Shown piece by piece: positions 17,234 through 23,276 of a DNA stretch of 24,649 nt. Source of the DNA: Pseudomonadota bacterium (lineage in GTDB: Bacteria > Myxococcota_A > Polyangia > Polyangiales > Polyangiaceae); the NCBI GenBank assembly GCA_023418705.1, contig JAEZYZ010000413.1, positions 1 through 24,649 on the forward strand. Direction: 5' to 3'. Below the pieces are notes generated by a model. That model saw nothing but the letters and a program-made list of their open reading frames with translations, had not been told where the DNA came from and did no database searches. Positions within the stretch are counted from its first letter, which is position 1; every line of letters begins with the position of its first letter. Position numbers and translations under genes: made by a program.

Positions 17234-17308
17234 CGGGTGCCGACGCGAGAACACGGGTGCCGGCGTCTCATGCGATGTCAGATCGGCGCACATGGGGCGG
17301 CACATGGG
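17234..17308 (+). promoter_or_regulatory. Paired direct repeats upstream of the peptidase promoter
   Basis: CGGGTGCCG occurs at 17234-17242 and 17254-17262, 20 bp apart. GCACATGGG occurs at 17288-17296 and 17300-17308, 12 bp apart. They lie 75-150 bp before the -24 element at 17381, a usual position for activator sites of sigma54 promoters. They do not match the tandem repeat at 6387-6409. Confidence 0.35.
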
Positions 17309-17380
17309 ACAGCGGGGCGTGCGCATTTCGAAGCAAGACGCGATCTGCCGGTTTGCCCGCGTGCCGCCAGCTCTGCGCGA

Positions 17381-17396
17381 TGGCACGCGCCTTGTA
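17381..17396 (+). promoter_or_regulatory. Candidate sigma54 (-24/-12) promoter
   Basis: The sequence reads TGGCAC-GCGCC-TTGTA. The -24 half is perfect (TGGCACG) and the -12 half has one change (TTGTA for TTGCA), with exact spacing. It ends 40 nt before ATG 17437, and the predicted leader contains an AAGAGGAG ribosome site. Confidence 0.6.
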
Positions 17397-17436
17397 AAGA
17401 CGGGGCTCCCACTGGTTTCAAAAAGAGGAGCCTCGC

Positions 17437-18885
17437 ATGCAAACCCGGTTATTCTGTTTCGTGTTCGGCCTACCGCTCGCCGTGAGCGCCTGCCAAGGCC
17501 TCGAGCCCGCCAACGAGCTTTCGGCAACGGCGAGCAGAAGCTCGGACCTTATTGGTGGCTCCACACAAGCCGGGCCGACGGCGGTAGAGACGCAAAACAT
17601 CGACGGCCGAGGCGAAATCGACTGCCAGTGCCGCCTACGCTACTCTGATGGACCGACGCTGCCGGTGGATGATTGCGACACCAACCTCTGCCCTTCCTTC
17701 GACGAGCTCCGAGGATGCGAAGCCACGGCGAGCGGCTGCGAGCTGGTCGCCAGCTGCACGTGCGAGTGCGAACACAGCTACCAGGGCATCCGGCAGACCG
17801 AGAGCGAAGACACGCTCCTTTCCGGCGTCGTCAATCTTTGGCAGTTCGAGCATGGCTGCGGAAGCAGGCCGCCGGTGACCGGTCCGGGCACCATCGTATT
17901 GAACCCTCCGAACGCCATCGGCTGCGGACCGATCGCTGGCGCTGAAATCTTGTACTGGTGGGCGCAGCAAGGCTACGCCGGCTTGGTCGCCCAGCACCTC
18001 GGAGGCACCGGAGCGGGGCCCGAGGATCGAGCGCACGACTGGCAAAGCCTGGCGGCAGAGCTGTACGACGAATACTTCGCCACCATCTGTGTCCCTGGCG
18101 GGCAAACGGCCGTCGCACCGCCGTCGTTCACCAAGGGCCTCCGCGACTACATCGCCGACGCGGGGTACTCCTCGTCCGTCGGCCACTACAAGGTGTGCGA
18201 CGGGTGCAACGTGAACGGCGACGATGAGCTCACCAGCGCAGGCGGTCTGGAGCTGGTCAAGTCCGAGCTCCGCGCAGGTCGTCCCGTGGTCATGGGGTTC
18301 AACGCCGGCAGGGCCCTTGCCGTACAAATCCATTTGGTGGATGTCGAAGCTGGGGCGCCGGAGTCCCTTTTGACCTACTTCGGCGAGCTCTCGAACGGCA
18401 CCCCGATCACCGGCACCATCAGCCACTATGGGGTCATCACCGGCTACAGACGCTTCGCCGGTCAAGACGTGGTCACCGTCAACCTGGGCTGGGGTGAGGG
18501 CGCCTCCTCGACCACCGACATCCCGTTCCTCTGGAACCCAGCCGGGAAATGGCTGCACCTGCACACGGTCGAGATCTACGACGACCCCGATGGTCAGGCA
18601 TGGTGTGCCCTCGATCGCGGCCTGAGCAACGCCTACTGGGACTCGACGCTCCTCGGCCTATCTCACTCCGGCGGCTCGATCGAAGAAGTGCTCGCGCCGA
18701 GCTCCTGCGGCATCGATCGCGATCGCAGCTTCGTCGTAGACTCCGGTACCCATCAGTATGAGACGGGGTACCACTGCAACCACAGAACCACCATCGAACC
18801 GATCGATCGCGCGAACGACCCGCGAATAACGAACCTCGATGGCGATGGCCCCGTGATCTTCGATTGGCAAGAACCGTTGCCCTGA
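17437..18885 (+). CDS. Papain-fold (C39/C10-like) cysteine peptidase lipoprotein
   Basis: The protein has 482 residues. ATG 17437 follows a strong AAGAGGAG site. The signal peptide ends in the lipobox VSAC19. A Cys-rich segment (about 60-115; IDCQCRLRY, CELVASCTCECEH) precedes the peptidase fold. The presumed nucleophile is C163 in NAIGCGPIAGAEILYWWAQ, which resembles the CGPxAxAxxLxYW motif of C39-like enzymes. H330 in ISHYGVITGY and N349 in VTVNLGWGE supply the rest of a Cys-His-Asn arrangement, as in C10/C39 families. Residues ~385-482 are extra and Cys-containing, with no named domain. It is probably a surface-anchored protease or peptidoglycan/peptide amidase; exact specificity is unknown. 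A sigma54-type promoter lies just upstream. The 3' end abuts a truncated regulator gene on the opposite strand. Confidence 0.82.
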   Translation: MQTRLFCFVFGLPLAVSACQGLEPANELSATASRSSDLIGGSTQAGPTAVETQNIDGRGEIDCQCRLRYSDGPTLPVDDCDTNLCPSFDELRGCEATASGCELVASCTCECEHSYQGIRQTESEDTLLSGVVNLWQFEHGCGSRPPVTGPGTIVLNPPNAIGCGPIAGAEILYWWAQQGYAGLVAQHLGGTGAGPEDRAHDWQSLAAELYDEYFATICVPGGQTAVAPPSFTKGLRDYIADAGYSSSVGHYKVCDGCNVNGDDELTSAGGLELVKSELRAGRPVVMGFNAGRALAVQIHLVDVEAGAPESLLTYFGELSNGTPITGTISHYGVITGYRRFAGQDVVTVNLGWGEGASSTTDIPFLWNPAGKWLHLHTVEIYDDPDGQAWCALDRGLSNAYWDSTLLGLSHSGGSIEEVLAPSSCGIDRDRSFVVDSGTHQYETGYHCNHRTTIEPIDRANDPRITNLDGDGPVIFDWQEPLP

Positions 18886-18903
18886 AGCAGCGATTTGTGT
18901 GTG

Positions 18904-19047
18904 AGCGAAGTACTCCCCCTTGTCGAGCGTCTGCCTTCGAAACAGGGGCGTGAACTCGTCGAGGTAGGGCGCTGGGGCACCGCCAATGGCTCGCACCTGA
19001 GCCACCAGCGCATCGACCAGAGCCGCGCGATCCGACGGTCGAGTCAT
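18904..19047 (-). pseudogene. N-terminal remnant of a Crp/Fnr-type regulator
   Basis: From ATG 19047 the minus strand encodes about 48 residues typical of the start of a cyclic-nucleotide-binding regulator: a helix LVDALVAQVRAIGG, then PYLDEFTPLFRRQTLDKGEYFA, the usual lead into the cNMP-binding barrel. After about 18904 similarity ends and the frame runs antisense into the peptidase gene at 18885. The barrel and the DNA-binding domain are absent. I infer a gene cut when the peptidase gene arrived or the region was deleted. Confidence 0.6.
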
Positions 19048-19223
19048 GCGGCAAGTCTATAGCTCGACTGCAACTCGGCACGCCGACCCTGCCGCGCGAG
19101 CCGTCCCCCAACGGGCATGCCCGGTGACCGCCGCCGAACGCACTCGTTTCAAGCCGATTGAGCCCGGGGAAAAACGCACAAAACGCGAAGATCGCGCCGA
19201 GGGCGATTGCTAGGGCGCCCGGC

Positions 19224-20657
19224 GTGTTCCTACCTGATGTGCTTGGACAATGGGCAAGCCGTGCCGCGCTCCTCCTCGTGGTCGCCGTCGGATGCGGCAG
19301 CCAGAGCGAAGATGCCGGCTCGGCGGACGGCGGTGCGCCGGGCGCGGGAGGCGACAACACCACCGGCGGCGTTCCACCAGGGACGGGCGGCGCGACGGCT
19401 TCCGGGGGCGCAGCACCCGGTGGGGGTGGGGGAACCACGAGCGGAGGCGCGTCCTCGGGGGGCGCTGGTATCGGCGGAACGGCAACCGGCGGCGCGGCAA
19501 CCGGCGGCGCGGCAACCGGCGGCGCGGCAGCTGGCGGTGCGGGCACCGGCGGCGGTAACAGCGGCGGAGCTTCGTCGGGCGGAGCTGGTGCCGGCGGGGC
19601 CGGCGACGGTCCAGAGCCCTTCGTGTTCGGCAGTCCACCGAGGGCCGCGGTGCACTTCAAGCGCGGCATCAATCTCGGCAATCGGCTCGAAGCACCGAGC
19701 GAAGGCGACTGGGGTGGGAGCATCCTCGCCAGTGACTTTCCGTTCATTGCTGCGCGCGGCTTCGATCATGTTCGGATCCCGATCCGCTTCAGCGGTCACG
19801 CCCTGCCCAACCCTCCGTACACGATCGATGAGACGTTCCTCGTCCGCGTGGACACGGTCATCGACCAGGCCCTCTCCGCAAACCTGGCCGTCATCATCGA
19901 TCTGCACGCCTACGAAGAGCTGGCCGCCGACGTCAGCGCCGAGCGAGCCCGGTTCGTCGCCATCTGGGCACAGCTCGCGGAGCGCTACCGGCAGCTGCCC
20001 GAGACCGTCGCGTTCGAGCTCCTCAACGAGCCGTACGACGACCTCGACGCCCAGTGGAATCAGCTCCTGGCCGAGGCCATCGCCGCCGTCCGCATCACCA
20101 ACCCGCGGCGCCTTTTGGTGGCGGACACGGTCTTTTGGGCCGATCCTAGCCGGTTGAACGCTCTGGTCCTGCCGGACGACGCCAACATCATGACGTCCAT
20201 CCATCTCTATGAGCCCAAGCTCTTCAGCTTCCAAGGTCAGACCTGGATGTCGGCCGAATATCAGACGACCGGCGTCGTCTTCCCGGGTCCCCCCGCGACG
20301 CCGATCGTCCCCGTGCAGGCAGCCCAGACCGCTGCCTGGGCGTCGCAGTGGTTCAACGACTACAACACCTTGCCCGCGGCCACCAACCCCGCCGGGCCTG
20401 CCACGATAGACGCCCAGATTGCGCTGATCGAAGGCTATCGAAGCTCCCAGGGGCGCACCGTCTACAACGGCGAGTGGGGGCCCCAAGATGGCGGCGACCT
20501 CGAGTCGAGGGCGCGCCTCATCCGGCTGGTCCGCGAGCGGTGTGAGGGCGCCGGGATCGGTTGGGCCATCTGGGAAGATCCGGTCAACATGAGTCTCTTC
20601 GACTCCGCTGCCGGGACCTGGAACGCCCCGCTGGTCGACGCCCTGCTGCCTCCCTGA
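19224..20657 (+). CDS. GH5-family glycoside hydrolase lipoprotein (endoglucanase-like)
   Basis: The protein has 477 residues from GTG 19224, which has TAGGG 8 nt upstream; GTG 19239 or TTG 19158 are alternatives. All give the lipobox VAVGC (Cys24). A Gly/Ala/Thr linker of about 100 residues follows, built from GGAATGGAATGG-type repeats. The catalytic domain starts at KRGINLGNRLEAP. It has RIPIRF, DLHAYEE, the acid/base ELLNEP (E269), SIHLYEP, the nucleophile NGEWGP (E417) and WAIWEDP, the ordered signatures of GH5 (clan GH-A). Likely reaction: hydrolysis of beta-1,4-glucan or a related polysaccharide, with the enzyme held on the cell surface by its lipid and long linker. No sigma54-type element is seen upstream, unlike the peptidase genes. 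It converges on the SRPBCC gene. Confidence 0.92.
   Translation: MFLPDVLGQWASRAALLLVVAVGCGSQSEDAGSADGGAPGAGGDNTTGGVPPGTGGATASGGAAPGGGGGTTSGGASSGGAGIGGTATGGAATGGAATGGAAAGGAGTGGGNSGGASSGGAGAGGAGDGPEPFVFGSPPRAAVHFKRGINLGNRLEAPSEGDWGGSILASDFPFIAARGFDHVRIPIRFSGHALPNPPYTIDETFLVRVDTVIDQALSANLAVIIDLHAYEELAADVSAERARFVAIWAQLAERYRQLPETVAFELLNEPYDDLDAQWNQLLAEAIAAVRITNPRRLLVADTVFWADPSRLNALVLPDDANIMTSIHLYEPKLFSFQGQTWMSAEYQTTGVVFPGPPATPIVPVQAAQTAAWASQWFNDYNTLPAATNPAGPATIDAQIALIEGYRSSQGRTVYNGEWGPQDGGDLESRARLIRLVRERCEGAGIGWAIWEDPVNMSLFDSAAGTWNAPLVDALLPP
19472..19558 (+). repeat. 15-bp tandem repeats encoding a Gly/Ala linker
   Basis: About five to six copies of a unit close to CGGCGGCGCGGCAAC run in tandem; the copies at 19487-19501 and 19502-19516 are identical. 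Each encodes five residues of the TGGAA-type linker in the GH5 lipoprotein. Being in frame, copy number can vary without breaking the gene. Confidence 0.8.
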
Positions 20658-20727
20658 CCACCTGGCCACGTTGCAGCGGCCGAGCCGTGCCACCTTCGTG
20701 ACCGCACAGCCGGCAACGCACCGCTGC

Positions 20728-21207
20728 CTACGCGCCCTCCATGTAGTGCGCCTTCAGCGCCGGGTAGTAGTCGTTGAACGAGGGCAACGGCCGGCCCTCG
20801 CGCGCGGCGACCAACATGTCCAGGTAGTACTCCCAGCCCGGTCCTGCCTCACCGGCGAGCTTCCGATCTTCCAGGTGGTGCACGAAGCGGAGCTCGGTCG
20901 TGTCGCCGGTCTGCGTCAGCGTCAGCTCGATCCGCCACTCGCCGTAGTCGTCCTTGGCGTTCACGACGAGCTGCCGCGGCGGGACGCAGCGTTCGATCGT
21001 CAGGTTGGTCCACGGCTGGCCTTTCTCGTGCAGCATCTGCAGCCGGATGGTCCTGCCCGGGCCGCCTTCACCTTCCCAGCACCCGATCCAGCGCGCCGTG
21101 CTCTCGGAGTCGGTCACGCTGGTCCAAACGTCGTCGATCGACGCTCGAAAGCTGCGGGTCAGGACCAGTTCTTTGCCTTGGACACGGCCGGTGGGGATGG
21201 GGTTCAT
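20728..21207 (-). CDS. SRPBCC (AHSA1-like) domain protein
   Basis: The protein has 159 residues from ATG 21207, with AAGGAG (21213-21218) inside the end of the upstream ArsR gene. It is a single START/Bet v 1-type fold of the AHSA1 group: the first strand LVLTRSFRASIDDVWTSVTDSESTARWIG is the classic opening, followed by LTIERCVPPRQLVV and a C-terminal helix GPGWEYYLDMLVAA. It is cytoplasmic. Members bind small hydrophobic ligands or assist other proteins; the ligand is unknown. It overlaps the ArsR gene by 4 nt (ATGA), the common ArsR-SRPBCC arrangement in which the regulator controls both. Confidence 0.92.
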   Translation of the reverse strand: MNPIPTGRVQGKELVLTRSFRASIDDVWTSVTDSESTARWIGCWEGEGGPGRTIRLQMLHEKGQPWTNLTIERCVPPRQLVVNAKDDYGEWRIELTLTQTGDTTELRFVHHLEDRKLAGEAGPGWEYYLDMLVAAREGRPLPSFNDYYPALKAHYMEGA

Positions 21208-21587
21208 GCGATCTCCTTCTTGTTGTTGTTCTTGTCGTTGTCGTCGTCACGCGCGCGGGACTGTCGTCGCCGCCCGCGTTTCACTCGATGGACCTCGGTC
21301 TCGAGCGCCTCGAACCGGCGCTCCCATCGGCTCGGGGCGTGGAGCTCGGCGAGGTACGCCTCTAGCTCGGCGAGCGCCTCCAGCGTCAGCCGGTACGCCC
21401 GCTCGCGCCCGCTCGGCTCGTCTTTCACCAGGCCTGCCTCCCGCAAGACGCGCAAGTGGCGGCTGATCGCCGGACGACTCACCGGGAACGCCCTCGCGAT
21501 CTCGCCGGCGTTCAACGGCTGGTCACGCAGCATCCGCAGGATTTCACGACGGATCGGGTCTGCCAGAGCCTGTGCGACGGCGTCCAT
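21204..21587 (-). CDS. ArsR/SmtB-family winged-helix repressor
   Basis: The protein has 127 residues from ATG 21587; a TTG six bases earlier is possible. The winged helix covers about residues 3-85: MDAVAQALADPIRREILRML, AGEIARAFPVSRPAISRHLRVLREAGLV (recognition helix), then a wing with RERAYRLT. No metal-binding CxC box is seen, so this is the SdpR-like, non-metal type that accompanies SRPBCC proteins. The C-terminal ~20 residues are highly charged (RARDDDNDKNNNKKEIA), encoded by near-repetitive GAC/AAC/AAG triplets. That stretch differs in base use from the rest of the window and supplies the ribosome site for the next gene. An inverted repeat just upstream (21596-21613) is the likely operator for autorepression. 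Confidence 0.92.
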   Translation of the reverse strand: MDAVAQALADPIRREILRMLRDQPLNAGEIARAFPVSRPAISRHLRVLREAGLVKDEPSGRERAYRLTLEALAELEAYLAELHAPSRWERRFEALETEVHRVKRGRRRQSRARDDDNDKNNNKKEIA

Positions 21588-21595
21588 GCCCAATA

Positions 21596-21613
21596 CGTAA
21601 CAAGTTGGTTACG
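21596..21613. promoter_or_regulatory. Inverted-repeat operator upstream of the ArsR gene
   Basis: CGTAAC-AAGTTG-GTTACG is a perfect 6-bp inverted repeat with a 6-bp spacer, located 9-26 bp upstream of the ArsR start codon. It is notably AT-rich for this window. Size, symmetry and position fit binding by a dimeric winged-helix repressor overlapping the promoter or transcript start. Confidence 0.65.
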
Positions 21614-21725
21614 CATTGTCAAGCCGAGATCCGTAGCCCGCATGACTCGTGTGCCAGATCCACGATCCGTTGCGCCGTCGGGCAGTCCGTCGTTTCCCGA
21701 CCCGTGCCGGCGCGAGGGCGGCCGC

Positions 21726-21995
21726 ACGATCCTGATACTGCCTCGCCCCGACTTCGACAGCTACGTTCGGCTCGCCGCCGACGAACTGCGCCAGTACGGC
21801 GGAAGCTCCATCCAGGTCATGCGTCGATTGCGATACCTGCTCGAGGACTTGCTCCACACGGCACCGGAGCTCCGACACGATGAAATCCGCCGGCAGCTTG
21901 CGCTGCTCGATGGCAGCGTCGGCCGGCAATTCCCCGGTCGCGCCGACCGCGAATTCGCAGTGCTTGCCAGCGCTCAGGGACACGGCCCCCGCTGA
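21726..21995 (+). pseudogene. 3' remnant of a DUF2254 membrane-protein gene
   Basis: About 89 residues up to the TGA at 21995 (TILILPRPDFDSYVRLAADE, then LRQYGGSSIQVMRRLRYLLE, ending in ADREFAVLASAQGHGPR) resemble the cytosolic C-terminal end of DUF2254 proteins, where a '[VI]PxPxFxxY' strand precedes '[QE][IL]RxYGxxxxxVxRRLxxLLE'. Family members are usually above 400 residues with N-terminal membrane helices; none is encoded here. The frame continues upstream only into non-homologous sequence (an ATG at 21642 is available) beside the ArsR promoter. I infer loss of the 5' portion when the ArsR-SRPBCC pair was inserted. Recognition is from memory of the family pattern. Confidence 0.55.
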
Positions 21996-22088
21996 AGGGT
22001 GTTCGTTCCGTCCGCTGGAATCAGGACGGTCGCCCCTCGCGGGCTGAGCACCCTGCGGCAGGACCCGCCCCCGCGAGCGGATCGACCG

Positions 22089-22652
22089 CTAGGCATTTGC
22101 GTCCACGAGGTCACTCCAGAATCTGATCCTCCGGGCCGATTCGGTCACGGCATCGGCATAGGACAGTCGGCGAAACTCGCAGCGCAGGTAGGTGACCAGA
22201 TCGTCTCCGTAGTAGATGATGTCGGTCTGGTAGACGGACAAGACCGGGTTGCCGGGCAAAAAAGGCTCTGCCGGCAAGCAGCGATGCCCCCTGATGGGAA
22301 TCAACCGCGGCGCCGCGGCAACCTGCGCACGCGCGATCTGAAGAGCGTCATCCAGGCGAGGCGGTCGCCGGCCCCAGGCGTCCAGCCAGAATGCGTTGTG
22401 CTCGATGTCGAATGCGATGCCTTCGAAGGGCCAGGCGAGCTGGTCGCGGACCTCCGGCGCGTCCGGTTCGCGCCAATTCGGGTAGCGGTCGCCGAGTGGC
22501 AACCCCTCGCCTAGAAACGAGCGTAAGTCAGGCGGCAGGGAAGCCTGAACGACGGATTCCACCCGCGCGAGCTCCGCCGTGCTCAAACCGGGACCGACAG
22601 GCACGCCAGCCTCGCGCAGCAGGTCGAGCTCCGCTCGCCAAGTCGTCGTCAT
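22089..22652 (-). CDS. SMI1/KNR4 (SUKH)-like protein
   Basis: The protein has 187 residues from ATG 22652, which overlaps the stop of the upstream gene in ATGA (22649-22652). The N-terminal part has the SUKH pattern: STAELARVESVVQASLPPDLRSFL (helix with 'LPxDLRxFL'), PLGDRYPNWRE, then WPFEGIAFDIEHNAFWLDAWG. The second half, IPIRGHRCLPAEPFLPGNPVLSVYQTDIIYYGDDLVTYL, is common in bacterial SMI1/KNR4 proteins. It is cytoplasmic, with no signal peptide. SUKH proteins often serve as immunity proteins against polymorphic or contact-delivered toxins. No toxin gene is visible within the window, so this would be an orphan immunity gene or a housekeeping member. Confidence 0.8.
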   Translation of the reverse strand: MTTTWRAELDLLREAGVPVGPGLSTAELARVESVVQASLPPDLRSFLGEGLPLGDRYPNWREPDAPEVRDQLAWPFEGIAFDIEHNAFWLDAWGRRPPRLDDALQIARAQVAAAPRLIPIRGHRCLPAEPFLPGNPVLSVYQTDIIYYGDDLVTYLRCEFRRLSYADAVTESARRIRFWSDLVDANA

Positions 22653-23230
22653 CCGTCGGCCAGGTCCGACAAGAGAAATGGTTCGTGTCGGGCGACGTTG
22701 ACGGCGAAGCACTTCTCGATCGCGTCCAGCACGGCATCGGGGGGCCGCCGGAAATAGCCGCTGATCTGGAAGTGGTTTCTGTGCACCGGGTGCTGATGGC
22801 TCGACAACGACCAAGCGTGACGGCGCACGCGCAGCGTGATGGCCACGAGCCCGCCGGCCTCCAGCGACGAGCGGATCCGCTGCGGGCCGGGCGACATCAC
22901 CTCGATGTCCGACCACGCGAACTGAACGGAATCGAAGAGGCAGCCATGAACCTGGATGCCAAAGTCACCCAGCGTGAGATATGGGCGCGCCGAGACGACG
23001 GCCAGGGTCGATCGGAGCACCTGCCGGTTCCACAGGGGGGCCGCCAACAACGCTGCTACCACGAGCCCCGACGTCGTGCTCACGCCATCTTTCGCAACGA
23101 GCACGACCGCAAGAACAAGCGCCGCGGCCGGCATCCCGAGCGTCAGAAGCAGGTTGAGGGGTCCGTGGCGCCGCCAGAGGTCGGAGGGGGCGAGCAGCAG
23201 GTCGAGGCGTTCCGTAGCGGTCGTGCTCAT
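22649..23230 (-). CDS. STM3941-like membrane protein with PH-like domain
   Basis: The protein has 193 residues from ATG 23230. Two adjacent transmembrane helices (LNLLLTLGMPAAALVLAVVL and TTSGLVVAALLAAPLWN) precede a cytosolic beta domain starting PYLTLGDFGIQVHG, with FAWSDIEVM, and ending in NHFQISGYFRRPPDAVLDAIEKCF. This matches the STM3941 family layout, whose soluble part resembles a PH fold. The function of the family is not established. It is the first gene of a two-gene unit with the SUKH-like gene (4-nt ATGA overlap). It diverges from the metalloprotease gene across only 42 bp, so their promoters must overlap. Confidence 0.7.
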   Translation of the reverse strand: MSTTATERLDLLLAPSDLWRRHGPLNLLLTLGMPAAALVLAVVLVAKDGVSTTSGLVVAALLAAPLWNRQVLRSTLAVVSARPYLTLGDFGIQVHGCLFDSVQFAWSDIEVMSPGPQRIRSSLEAGGLVAITLRVRRHAWSLSSHQHPVHRNHFQISGYFRRPPDAVLDAIEKCFAVNVARHEPFLLSDLADG

Positions 23231-23252
23231 TTCCGTGCCTGCCCTTCGTGTT

Positions 23253-23276
23253 ATGAATCGTTACTGCGTGTCATGA
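23253..23276 (+). CDS. Candidate mini-ORF overlapping the M6 protease start (MNRYCVS)
   Basis: ATG 23253 opens a seven-codon frame whose TGA (23274-23276) overlaps the protease ATG (23273) in the sequence ATGA. The protease start has no ribosome site of its own, so coupling through this mini-ORF is possible. The mini-ORF itself also lacks a clear ribosome site. Confidence 0.2.
   Translation: MNRYCVS

Noticed and set aside
19472..19558. Possible CRISPR-like array
   Set aside because: The 15-bp units are contiguous without spacers and translate in frame to a Gly/Ala linker.
19230..20693. Minus-strand open frame of 487 codons opposite the GH5 gene
   Set aside because: Shadow frame; the GH5 catalytic motifs lie in order on the plus strand.
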